Shown: one piece after another, positions 1-6,682 of the stretch
Layout: each line of letters begins with the position of its first letter
How positions within the stretch are numbered: the first letter of the stretch is position 1
Origin: CAZPBC01 sp964584775
GTDB taxonomy: Bacteria > Chlamydiota > Chlamydiia > Chlamydiales > SLFE01
DNA length: 19,336 nucleotides
Direction of reading: 5' to 3'
Assembly: GCA_964584775.1 (NCBI GenBank)
Contig: CAZPBC010000039.1
Location: 1-19,336, forward strand
The notes under the pieces: generated by a model
What the model was told of the DNA's origin: nothing
What the model saw: only the letters and a program-made list of their open reading frames with translations
The model's database searches: none
Translations under genes and position numbers: made by a program

Positions 1-103
1 TTTATTCAGAGTTACTTACAATAGTAGTGTTTATATATTAAGAAAATATTAATTTCGTTAATTAAAAAAATGATTGCATTGTTAAGCGAGAATAGACATA
101 CTT

Positions 104-565
104 ATGGACATGAGAAAACATTATACTCTTTTTTTTCTAACGCTCTGTTGGTTGGGAGCAGGACTCTTTTTGGTCGTCAAGGGAACCGCCTTGTTGAGCG
201 CAGCCGCAAAAGGGGGTTATGCTCCCCTGTTGGAGGGGCTCGCCCCGATCGCTTCTCAAAAAGAGGTCGCTGCGGCTCTTCTGATCGCTCTTGGACTGGG
301 AGTCGGATTTTTTAAAGCAAAAAAAGTTTTGAAACCTCTAGCCACAAAGAACTCAACAGCTCTGCAGACCGGAGAGACGACTCCCAAGGCAGTTCTGATC
401 CGCACAGCCATCCTCGTCGGTCTCATGATGGGCCTCGGGATGGGAATACGCTATCTCGGAGTTCCTGGAGACTTGAGAGGGACGATCCTCATCGCGGTCG
501 GTTTCGCGCTGCTTCAGGGTGGGGCGGTCTATATGCGCTTTGCAGCTACCCTGGATCATTCATAA
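104..565 (+). CDS. Small polytopic membrane protein of unknown function
   Basis: The 153-residue product has about four hydrophobic segments (near residues 8-28, 52-72, 95-115 and 125-147) and a short basic linker after the second, so it is probably an inner-membrane protein. I recognise no catalytic motif and assign no function. The start could be ATG 104 or ATG 110; neither has a strong Shine-Dalgarno sequence, the nearest purine run being around 84-91. The preceding 100 bases are AT-rich with no convincing -35/-10 pair. The last residues (LDHS and the stop) are encoded by the terminal repeat of the palindromic element that follows, so the native C-terminus may have been altered. It converges on rlmH. 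The reading frame is likely real because of the sustained hydrophobic pattern. Confidence 0.7.
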   Translation: MDMRKHYTLFFLTLCWLGAGLFLVVKGTALLSAAAKGGYAPLLEGLAPIASQKEVAAALLIALGLGVGFFKAKKVLKPLATKNSTALQTGETTPKAVLIRTAILVGLMMGLGMGIRYLGVPGDLRGTILIAVGFALLQGGAVYMRFAATLDHS

Positions 566-715
566 ACAGTTGTGAAAATGGGATAAAAGACTCGGCAAAT
601 TCGACTGAACTCCCTCGAAGGGAAGGGTCTAGCACCCTTTCCAAGAGGGATGTCTGTCGAAGGTGACGAGGGGCATTTTGTGACAGTTTTGCGAGTGTTT
701 ATGCAATGTCCAGGT
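549..715 (+). mobile_element. MITE-like palindromic element, copy 1 (167 bp)
   Basis: This near-palindrome is flanked by TA on both sides (547-548 and 716-717). Its ends are inverted repeats starting CCCTGGATCATTCATAAA on the left and, reading inward from the right, ACCTGGACATTGCATAAA. The centre holds a short hairpin (AAGGGT, CTAGC, ACCCTT). By eye it is roughly 80-85% identical to copy 2 and the same length. It carries no coding capacity for a transposase, so it would be non-autonomous. It occupies the gap between the convergent membrane-protein gene and rlmH. It supplies the stop codon of the former and abuts the stop codon of the latter. As a long hairpin between convergent genes it could also terminate transcription on both strands (inference). 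Confidence 0.85.
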
Positions 716-1137
716 TACTTATGGTAGGGAGTCTTGTTCCAAATCGTGTAGGAACGGTAGAGCTGTTCCAGAAGGATCAGGCGCGTCATCTGATGAGTGA
801 AGGTCAATTTTGAGAGGCTGAGGAGCGGAAAACTCTTTCTGACACTCTCCGGAAGCCCCTCTGGACCTCCGATCACAAAGGTCAACCGAGATCCCGCTTG
901 TAAAATTTCTTTTTTCACACGATCTGCAAATCCGACACTGTCTAGAAGCTCTCCTTCTGGGTCGAGAGCGAGCACGCCCCGTTGTCCTTCAAGTTGATGG
1001 AGAAGTGCTTGATCGTCCTTACACCAAATAGGAAGGATCTGGAAATGTTTAGAGAGGCGTTTTTCATACTCTCCAAGAGCGAGCCGAAGCCACTCCTCTT
1101 TCGATTTCCCGACTGAAACAATTTGAACTTTAATCAT
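715..1137 (-). CDS. rlmH: 23S rRNA pseudouridine-1915 N3-methyltransferase RlmH
   Basis: RlmH (YbeA family, SPOUT superfamily) uses SAM to methylate pseudouridine 1915 in helix 69 of 23S rRNA, acting as a dimer on the 70S ribosome. The 140-residue product shows the family landmarks: an N-terminal IVSVGKSKEEW strand-loop, the SAM-knot motif FVIGGPEG (about residues 87-94), the LSLSKLTFTHQMTRLILLEQLYR helix region, and the C-terminal YHK that contacts the substrate. It is slightly shorter than the E. coli protein (155 residues), with no apparent truncation of motifs. Its ATG overlaps the smpB stop codon (ATGA), so the two are probably co-transcribed and translationally coupled. Its TAA stop straddles the border of palindromic element copy 1. 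Confidence 0.95.
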   Translation of the reverse strand: MIKVQIVSVGKSKEEWLRLALGEYEKRLSKHFQILPIWCKDDQALLHQLEGQRGVLALDPEGELLDSVGFADRVKKEILQAGSRLTFVIGGPEGLPESVRKSFPLLSLSKLTFTHQMTRLILLEQLYRSYTIWNKTPYHK

Positions 1138-1592
1138 TTGTAACGCTTCATCTGTCGGTCTGCTTCCCGCTTGGCATCGCGCTCTTTGATCACCTGGCGC
1201 TTATCGTGGAGCTTCTTCCCGCGCGCAAGGCCTATTTTGACTTTGACAATTCCTTTTTTGAGATAGAGGGAGAGTGGAACCGCGGTCAGACCTTTTTCAT
1301 TCAAGGAAGCGACCAGACGCTCGATCTCTTTTTTGTGGAAAAGCAGTTTACGAGGGCGACGCTCCTCGTGGTTGTGAACATTGCCAAAGCGGTAGGGAGC
1401 GATATGCATGTTCTTGACAAAGAGCTCTCCCTTCTCCACAACGACATACGCGTCGAGGAGACTCCCCCCCTGGTCACGGAGAGATTTCACCTCTGTCCCT
1501 ACAAGAACAATCCCTGCTTCAAAGGTCTCTAAAATCTCGTAGGAAAAGTAGGCTTTTTTGTTTCTAGCTAGCTCTTTGGTTCCTTCGCTCAT
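1134..1592 (-). CDS. smpB: SsrA (tmRNA)-binding protein SmpB
   Basis: SmpB binds tmRNA and delivers it to stalled ribosomes for trans-translation. The 152-residue product has the beta-barrel signature with AGIVLVGTEVKSLRDQG (about residues 26-42), the GNVHNHEE/RPRKLL segment, GLARGKKLHDKR, and a lysine/arginine-rich C-terminal tail (ERDAKREADRQMKRYK) that inserts into the ribosomal A site. Its length is typical. It is divergent from dnaN across 94 bases. Upstream of the ATG no good Shine-Dalgarno sequence is visible. A TACAAT hexamer (complement of 1601-1606) lies so close that the transcript may have a very short leader. The smpB / dnaN / recF adjacency matches the order known in Chlamydia. 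Confidence 0.95.
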   Translation of the reverse strand: MSEGTKELARNKKAYFSYEILETFEAGIVLVGTEVKSLRDQGGSLLDAYVVVEKGELFVKNMHIAPYRFGNVHNHEERRPRKLLFHKKEIERLVASLNEKGLTAVPLSLYLKKGIVKVKIGLARGKKLHDKRQVIKERDAKREADRQMKRYK

Positions 1593-1629
1593 GATGGCAA
1601 ATATTGTACCTTAATTCTCGTTTTTTATG

Positions 1630-1659
1630 TTGACTTTGGGCTCGAGAAACACCTAATCT
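1630..1659 (+). promoter_or_regulatory. Candidate sigma-70-type promoter for dnaN-recF
   Basis: TTGACT at 1630-1635 and TAATCT at 1654-1659 are separated by 18 bases, about 28 bases before the dnaN ATG. A good Shine-Dalgarno sequence (GGAGG, 1678-1682) follows, and the site lies in the divergent smpB-dnaN gap. This is a consensus match by eye only; a second hexamer (TATACA, 1669-1674) lacks a good -35. Confidence 0.4.
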
Positions 1660-1686
1660 TTACATCATTATACAATTGGAGGACTG

Positions 1687-2805
1687 ATGCGTTTTACCCT
1701 TTCTCATGCCGAATTCTTAAAACTTCTCACCAAAGCCCAAAACGTCGTCTCTGCAAAGGCTACGACCCCCATCCTTTCCAACTTACTTCTCGAGGCGAAG
1801 GCGGGACAGATTGAGATCACGGCGACAGACATGACAGTGGGGGTGCGCTGCCGCGCTGAAGCGCGTGTTGAAGTCGAGGGAGCCACCACCCTTCCCGCAA
1901 AAAAACTCGCACAACTCGTCCGCGAGCTCAACACTCCTCATATCGAAGTGTCAACCAACGAGCATGATGTCACCGAGATCACCGCAGGGAGCTCGAAGTT
2001 CAAGCTTCACGGCATGAGCAAAAACGACTATCCTGCTCTTCCGAAGCTGGAAGAGGCAACCTCTTTTACCCTCCCGCAAAAAGAGCTCAAAGAGATGCTC
2101 TTCCGCACTGCCTTTGCTGTCTCGCGTGAGGATAACCGTTACGTTCTCACCGGGATGTTCCTTCACATCCAAGATGGAAAGGCCACCTTTGTCGGAACCG
2201 ATGGAAAGTGCCTCTCTAAAAACCGGATTCCCGTTTCACTCGATGCCAGCTTCAACGGCGAGTTTATCGTCCCTCTCAAGGCTGTCGACGAGATTGCAAA
2301 GAGTTTAAAAGAGGAGGGCAATGCCACGCTTTACCTCATGAAGGACAAAATCGCCGTCGAGATCGATGGAATGAGTCTCATCAGTAAGCTTCTTTCAGGG
2401 GATTATCCCGACATCAGCCGGATCATTCCTGAGAAAAGCGAGAAAAAGCTCTCGATCCACCGCGAAGAGCTGATGTCGCTCCTCCGTCAGATTTCCCTCT
2501 TTACGAACGAACTCAACCAAGCCGTGCGCTTCTCCTTCCAAAAAGGAGAGCTGAAGCTTTCAGCAATGGCGATGGAGATTGGTGAGGGTCAGGTGAGCAT
2601 GCCTGTCAATTACCAGGGGGATGCACTTGACATGGCTTTCAACCCCAGCTACTTCCTCGATGTGCTTCGCCACTGCTCTAAAGAGACTGTCGATCTCAGC
2701 ATTATCGACCCCTATAATCCTGTTCTCATCCACGAGGAAGAGGACTCGTCCAGCACCCCTCAGGAGGACCACCTCTGTCTCATCATGCCCATGAGATTGG
2801 ATTAG
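1687..2805 (+). CDS. dnaN: DNA polymerase III beta subunit (sliding clamp)
   Basis: The beta clamp encircles DNA as a dimer and tethers polymerase III and other DNA-handling enzymes. The 372-residue length is the usual one for three tandem clamp domains. Recognisable segments are the N-terminal MRFTLSHAEFLKLLTKAQNVVSAK, the domain 1 TPILSNLLLEA block, the middle FIVPLKAVDEIAKSL, and the C-terminal FNPSYFLDVLRHCSKETVDLSI followed by the extreme C-terminal LCLIMPMRLD, where family members end in PMRL. The start is fixed by GGAGG five bases before the ATG. A hydrophilic EEEDSSSTPQEDH stretch just before the C-terminus looks like a small lineage insertion. It is followed immediately by recF. Confidence 0.96.
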   Translation: MRFTLSHAEFLKLLTKAQNVVSAKATTPILSNLLLEAKAGQIEITATDMTVGVRCRAEARVEVEGATTLPAKKLAQLVRELNTPHIEVSTNEHDVTEITAGSSKFKLHGMSKNDYPALPKLEEATSFTLPQKELKEMLFRTAFAVSREDNRYVLTGMFLHIQDGKATFVGTDGKCLSKNRIPVSLDASFNGEFIVPLKAVDEIAKSLKEEGNATLYLMKDKIAVEIDGMSLISKLLSGDYPDISRIIPEKSEKKLSIHREELMSLLRQISLFTNELNQAVRFSFQKGELKLSAMAMEIGEGQVSMPVNYQGDALDMAFNPSYFLDVLRHCSKETVDLSIIDPYNPVLIHEEEDSSSTPQEDHLCLIMPMRLD

Positions 2806-2810
2806 GGACG

Positions 2811-3875
2811 GTCACCCTCTCAAAGCTCTTCCTGCACACGTTTCGCAACTGCAGTGAAGAGCTTTATGAGTTTGGGCCTGGCTTCAATCTGCTCTTTGGG
2901 CAAAATGGCGAAGGCAAGACCTCCGTCCTTGAAGCGATCCATCTGCTCTCGATCGGACGCAGCTTCCGAACGTATCAGCTCTCTGACCTCATCCAAAAAG
3001 AACACCCCTTCTTTCAAGTGGAGGCGCACTTCGTCACCGACGAAGGGCGGACACGCGCCTCGTTCCGCTCGGACGGAAAACAGAGACAGGTCTTTCTCGA
3101 TGGAGCTCCCCTCAAGTCCCTCTCTGAACTCCTTGGCCTCTTTCCCTCAGTGACCTTCATCTCCGGCCACGAGCTCATCCGTGGGACGCCGCGGGACCGT
3201 CGGCGTTTCCTTGACCTCTTCATCACTCAACGCGAGAAGAGCTACCTCCACCACCTGAGCCGCTTTGCACGCGCTGTCTCTCAACGCAATCAGCTCCTCA
3301 AACTCAAACAACCGGACGCCCTCGGCCCTTGGGAAGAGGAGATGGCGAAAAGTGCAACAGTCATTGTCCAAAAACGGCAAGAGGCTCTTGCTGCGATTGA
3401 ACCCCTAGCCAAAGAGCAGTTTGAAGCTCTGACAGAAACTCCGCACGATCTCGGGCTCTCCTACAGCACCTCTCAACCATTAACAGAAGAAGACTTTCTC
3501 AAAAAGTGGCATCAAGAGCGCTCGAAAGAGATGAAGTTCGGGCAGACTCTCTTCGGCCCCCATCGCGATGATCTCTTCATCCACTCCCATGGCCAACCAG
3601 CAAAAACCTTTCTCAGTGCAGGACAGCAATGGATCGTCGGCACAGCGCTCAAGCTCGCCGGACTCCAATTCCTTAAGGAAGCGACAGGCCGCTTCCCCCT
3701 TGTCCTCATCGACGATTTTGGGCTGCACCTCGATGATGAACGCCAACAAAACTATCTCAACCTCCTCTCGACCCTCGGCCAAGTCTTCATCACCACTCAA
3801 GAGCCTCTTGAGCGCTTTCAATTTCATAACGATCTCAAACGCTTCGAGATCACACAAGGACATTTTAAAAGATAA
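2811..3875 (+). CDS. recF: DNA replication and repair protein RecF (no standard start codon)
   Basis: RecF is an SMC-like ATPase that loads RecA at gaps with RecO and RecR. The frame encodes VTLSKLFLHTFRN then a P-loop GQNGEGKTS, the IGRSFRT segment, the ABC-type signature LSAGQQ and Walker B LVLIDDFGLHLDD, in correct order and spacing. Only the part after ATG 3018 opens with a standard start, but that would discard the P-loop, so the gene must begin further upstream. The frame is open from 2718 and contains no ATG, GTG or TTG before 3018. I place the start at GTC 2811 because it aligns with Met1 of E. coli RecF (MSLTRLLIRDFRN), with AGGG at 2804-2807 as a possible Shine-Dalgarno sequence. 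ATT at 2796 is an alternative. This gives 354 residues, a normal length. It is tightly linked to dnaN. Confidence 0.85.
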   Translation, partial: VTLSKLFLHTFRNCSEELYEFGPGFNLLFGQNGEGKTSVLEAIHLLSIGRSFRTYQLSDLIQKEHPFFQVEAHFVTDEGRTRASFRSDGKQRQVFLDGAPLKSLSELLGLFPSVTFISGHELIRGTPRDRRRFLDLFITQREKSYLHHLSRFARAVSQRNQLLKLKQPDALGPWEEEMAKSATVIVQKRQEALAAIEPLAKEQFEALTETPHDLGLSYSTSQPLTEEDFLKKWHQERSKEMKFGQTLFGPHRDDLFIHSHGQPAKTFLSAGQQWIVGTALKLAGLQFLKEATGRFPLVLIDDFGLHLDDERQQNYLNLLSTLGQVFITTQEPLERFQFHNDLKRFEITQGHFKR

Positions 3876-3887
3876 AAGGAACAATCG

Positions 3888-5174
3888 ATGACTCCAGCAA
3901 GGATCCCAAAAACTCCAAAAAGAGCCACCCTGCTCCCCAAACCCCATATCGAGCCTCCCACTCAATCGAAAAAAACATTCTTAGGACGCACCGTCAAATG
4001 GTTGAGAGCAACCGATGACCCCACCCTAGTCAAGTGCGCTAAATGGGCCCTCGCCTTTTTCCTCATTGTCGCCCTTGCTGCGACGGTGATAGGATGCTTT
4101 CCACTCTATTGTGCCTACCAAGAAAGAAACGTACAACTGCTCGAAGAAAAACCTTTCACTCCAAAACCCGATCCTCTCACCACCATTCGTCAAGCCCTTC
4201 TTAAGACACCCTTACGTCGAAAAACTCCCCTTCTCGTTCCCTCAGCTCCTGCCCATTCGCCAACACAATGCAGAAGATCTCCTCAACTTGTCGACGTCCA
4301 ACGAAGTATTGAAGCAGCTGGGACGCGAAATGCAGCGATGGTTCGACAACTCTTTGAGGAGCTGACTCCAGAAACAGTGATTAACATGGTTGAAGCCGTC
4401 CATGAAGTCACCTTCGACTTTCTCTCTAGAGTCAAAGATTCTTCAAGTTATAATAGATACGTCGCGATTGCTGCTCTCACTGAGAGCTTCTATTCAGACC
4501 CAGTCACTGTGGAAGGTATCATCGAATTCCTATCTAAGTTAAATGAGGGCCTTCCAGAAGAGGAGTTCTACGTTTTTCTTATCTGTGGATATCTCTATGA
4601 AACACTCTATGATTACACCGCACCACACACCCTTGAGGAAAAAGTGGCTCTCATTACAAGTGTCGATACAAAAGGACAAACAAGAGCTATGGCTGCTCAG
4701 ACATTTTTTGAGTCAATACGCATCCCAGAGAGAAGAGACAATCGTGAAGCGATCATTCAAGAGGCTTCTAAATCAGACTTCAGAAAGGTGAATTCGAGCT
4801 CTCTTCCCGCACCCCTCGCAACCCTCATGCAGCAGTTGCAAGAGCTTGATCCTGAAATGAGAACCACTTTCACGCTCGGAATTAAAGTGCTCATCTCGAC
4901 ACTTGGAGAAGACCTAACAGACGAGCAAGTCGATCAATTTTTTAACACTCGTTGCAAGCACCTCAGGGACGAAGAATTCTACAAACTCTTCGCTCTTCTC
5001 TGTTTATCTAATAATCCAAGCCTGTACCCTCATGAAGTCACGAAAATCCTGTGGGAATTGCCTAAAGAAAAGATCCATGATAGAGTTCTTGATTTTGGAA
5101 TCGAAATTCTCAAGAGCGAACTTCCTCGAAGCCGAGTGGTCAGCACCCCAGAACAACGGAGAAGAGGCGAGTAG
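3888..5174 (+). CDS. Unknown membrane-anchored protein downstream of recF
   Basis: The 428-residue product has a basic, proline-rich N-terminus (about 1-45), one long hydrophobic segment (about 50-77, KWALAFFLIVALAATVIGCF) and then a mostly helical hydrophilic region up to the end. A second proline-rich linker lies at about 88-128. I do not recognise a family. The topology suggests a single-pass inner-membrane protein with a large soluble domain. A chlamydial Inc protein would show two closely spaced hydrophobic arms, which is not what is seen. AAAGGA at 3876-3881 is a good Shine-Dalgarno sequence. The gene begins 12 bases after recF, so it is probably the third gene of the dnaN operon. It ends six bases from the convergent outer-membrane protein gene. 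Confidence 0.75.
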   Translation: MTPARIPKTPKRATLLPKPHIEPPTQSKKTFLGRTVKWLRATDDPTLVKCAKWALAFFLIVALAATVIGCFPLYCAYQERNVQLLEEKPFTPKPDPLTTIRQALLKTPLRRKTPLLVPSAPAHSPTQCRRSPQLVDVQRSIEAAGTRNAAMVRQLFEELTPETVINMVEAVHEVTFDFLSRVKDSSSYNRYVAIAALTESFYSDPVTVEGIIEFLSKLNEGLPEEEFYVFLICGYLYETLYDYTAPHTLEEKVALITSVDTKGQTRAMAAQTFFESIRIPERRDNREAIIQEASKSDFRKVNSSSLPAPLATLMQQLQELDPEMRTTFTLGIKVLISTLGEDLTDEQVDQFFNTRCKHLRDEEFYKLFALLCLSNNPSLYPHEVTKILWELPKEKIHDRVLDFGIEILKSELPRSRVVSTPEQRRRGE

Positions 5175-5180
5175 GAGTTT

Positions 5181-5882
5181 CTAATAGAAACAGTAGGAAA
5201 GCCCTAGCTTCATCCCAAAGCCTTCAAGGCCGAAGTTGTCGGTGTCGAGGCTACGATTATAACCAAAGGCAGCGGAGAAGGACCATCGCTCTCTAAAAAA
5301 GTAGTCGATGATCATGGCAATATTGGACCCTTGAGAGCGCCCCTTGAAGGTTTGGTTCAGCAGGGGATGCTTGACGACAGTGTTGGTCCAGGCCCAGGCG
5401 TATTGGTAGATGGCTGTCAGAGAGAGACACTCTTTCAAATTGAAGGAGAGCTCCATCCCAGAGTAAAAACTATTGGATTGAAACCGCTCATGCGCGTCTT
5501 CAAGAACACTGAAGGGAGTATTAATATCGACCATTGCCCCCAAATTGGCGTAAGTGTAGCCGACAACGGGTGTCAGACAGACTTTTTTCAAAATGGGAGT
5601 ATAGTGCCCAATTCCGCAGCCTGTTCCAAAAAGGTCGCCTCCTCCTCCTGCTCCATAGACAAAGGGCTTCACGCAGAAACCGCTGCCCTCAAAAGGGAGA
5701 ATGGTGGAGTCCGCACGCGCGCCGACGAGATCGATTTTATTGGTGACTTCGCGGTCTTCTAGAAGCCGGATGTGGAAGTAGGTCGCTCCGATATCGGCTC
5801 TTCCCTTAGGGCAGATTTCAAGTGCACGAAGAGGCGCGAAGAAAAAGATGACTGAGAATAAACAGCTATATAAAACCTTCAT
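5181..5882 (-). CDS. Predicted outer-membrane beta-barrel protein with signal peptide
   Basis: I choose ATG 5882 over the longer upstream frame (to 6020) because it starts a clean signal peptide, MKVLYSCLFSVIFFFAPLRA, followed by LEICPKG. The longer frame would also run into the divergent methyltransferase gene. The mature part of about 213 residues has alternating short amphipathic strands separated by glycine/asparagine turns and ends in a terminal aromatic (LGLSYCFY), the usual signal for insertion by the BAM complex. Six cysteines remain after processing (EIC, GFC, TGC, KVC, KEC, SYC). This fits the disulfide-linked outer envelope known in Chlamydiota. Its function (porin or structural) cannot be told from sequence. 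It converges on the unknown gene ending at 5174. Confidence 0.8.
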   Translation of the reverse strand: MKVLYSCLFSVIFFFAPLRALEICPKGRADIGATYFHIRLLEDREVTNKIDLVGARADSTILPFEGSGFCVKPFVYGAGGGGDLFGTGCGIGHYTPILKKVCLTPVVGYTYANLGAMVDINTPFSVLEDAHERFQSNSFYSGMELSFNLKECLSLTAIYQYAWAWTNTVVKHPLLNQTFKGRSQGSNIAMIIDYFFRERWSFSAAFGYNRSLDTDNFGLEGFGMKLGLSYCFY

Positions 5883-5915
5883 CGCTAAGGAATCTACCAC
5901 AGATTCTGGTTTATC

Positions 5916-5924
5916 TGTTATACT
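5916..5924 (+). promoter_or_regulatory. Extended -10 element before the MnmM-type gene
   Basis: TGTTATACT matches an extended -10 (TGnTATAAT-like). Transcription would start near 5931, only a couple of bases before the ATG at 5933, so the mRNA may be leaderless or nearly so. No Shine-Dalgarno sequence is seen upstream of that ATG, in keeping with this. Confidence 0.4.
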
Positions 5925-5932
5925 TTTTTGAG

Positions 5933-6532
5933 ATGAGATCCCTGTTTTCGCTTTACAATTCTCACTTAGACTTTGTCCATCAGTGGCTTGAGAGATTTCT
6001 CCAACCAGGAATGATTGCAATCGATGCGACCGTGGGAAATGGACATGACCTTTTCAAGATCGCTTCTCTTCTTCTCAAAGATCCCAAAAGTCAGGTGTAT
6101 GGTTATGATATCCAAAAAGAGGCGCTTGAGAAAAGCCAAGCCAGGCTGAAAGAAGCGTTTTCGGAGGAGGAGTTCTCCCGTATTCAATGGATACACGCCT
6201 CTCACGAGGCTTTCCCGGAGGACCTTGAGGTGGACTGCGTGGTCTATAACTTGGGCTATCTTCCCGGTGGTGACAAAAGCGTGACCACAAAAACAGAAAA
6301 GACGCTTGTTAGCCTAAAAAATGCACTCGCCATTTTGAAACCGGGAGGGATCGTCTTCGTCACCTGTTATCCTGGCCATGAAGAGGGAGCTTTGGAGCTC
6401 GAGGCGCTCCTTTCGTGGAGTGAGACGTTGAACCCAGGTCAGTTTTCTTCTTCTCATTTGGCGATCACCAACCGAGAAAAAGCACCTCAAGTTCTCATCA
6501 TTCAAAAGGCGACTAGCCTGGATATTTCATGA
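5933..6532 (+). CDS. mnmM: SAM-dependent methyltransferase, MnmM/YtqB family
   Basis: This is a 199-residue class I methyltransferase of the family formerly called putative rRNA methylase. Its Bacillus member YtqB (MnmM) methylates the wobble uridine of tRNA in the mnm5(s2)U pathway. Visible signatures are the SAM-binding DATVGNGHD (about 31-39), the acidic GYDIQKEAL after strand 2, and the family hallmark NLGYLPGGDKSVTT (about 106-119), then LKPGGIVFVTCYPGHEEG. The last residues (SLDIS) and the TGA come from the terminal inverted repeat of palindromic element copy 2. Before that insertion the frame would have read KATSKL and stopped. The gene is divergent from the outer-membrane protein gene and converges on the IMPDH/GMP reductase gene. 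The exact RNA target is inferred from family. Confidence 0.85.
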   Translation: MRSLFSLYNSHLDFVHQWLERFLQPGMIAIDATVGNGHDLFKIASLLLKDPKSQVYGYDIQKEALEKSQARLKEAFSEEEFSRIQWIHASHEAFPEDLEVDCVVYNLGYLPGGDKSVTTKTEKTLVSLKNALAILKPGGIVFVTCYPGHEEGALELEALLSWSETLNPGQFSSSHLAITNREKAPQVLIIQKATSLDIS

Positions 6533-6682
6533 AAGCTTGTGAAAATGGGACAAAATACTCGGGAAGTTCGACAGAAGTCATTCGAAGGGAAGGGTCTCGC
6601 ACCCTTTCCAAGAAGGAATTCTGTCGAAGGGGACGACAAGCATTTTGTGACAGTTTTGCGAGTGTTCATGAAATATCCAGGC
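6516..6682 (+). mobile_element. MITE-like palindromic element, copy 2 (167 bp)
   Basis: This is the cleanest copy. It is flanked by TA on both sides (6514-6515 and 6683-6684), with perfect 18 bp terminal inverted repeats GCCTGGATATTTCATGAA. The pairing continues imperfectly inward (both arms reach CACAAAAT- or GACAAAAT-like and TTCGACAGAA blocks) to a central hairpin, AAGGGT, CTCGC, ACCCTT, at 6590-6606, almost exactly at the midpoint. The whole element can therefore fold as one long hairpin. The TA duplication suggests Tc1/mariner/IS630-type mobilisation by an enzyme encoded elsewhere. It lies between two convergent genes. It replaces the end of the methyltransferase frame, while the TAG of the opposing gene is regenerated from TA plus the first element base. 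Confidence 0.9.

Noticed and set aside
1..103. Promoter for the first membrane protein gene
   Set aside because: The leader is AT-rich, but candidate hexamers have poor spacing (for example TTACAA and TATATT only 12 bases apart), so none is annotated.
549..715. Repeat copies as structured regulatory RNAs or riboswitches
   Set aside because: The TA flanks, terminal inverted repeats, lack of fixed position relative to promoters and the insertion inside a coding frame fit a mobile element better.
2780..2830. Programmed -1 frameshift fusing DnaN to RecF
   Set aside because: The frames relate by -1, but no slippery heptamer or downstream structure is apparent near the dnaN stop, and a DnaN-RecF fusion has no precedent I know of.
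3480..3965. A 161-codon minus-strand open frame opposite recF
   Set aside because: It is antisense to the conserved RecF signature and Walker B region, with no recognisable motif; its openness follows from codon bias of recF.
3888..5174. Chlamydial inclusion-membrane (Inc) protein
   Set aside because: Inc proteins show a bilobed hydrophobic domain of two closely spaced helices; only one hydrophobic stretch is seen here.
5883..6020. N-terminal extension of the outer-membrane protein to ATG 6020
   Set aside because: The extra 46 residues are hydrophilic, would place the signal peptide internally and would overlap the start of the divergent methyltransferase gene.
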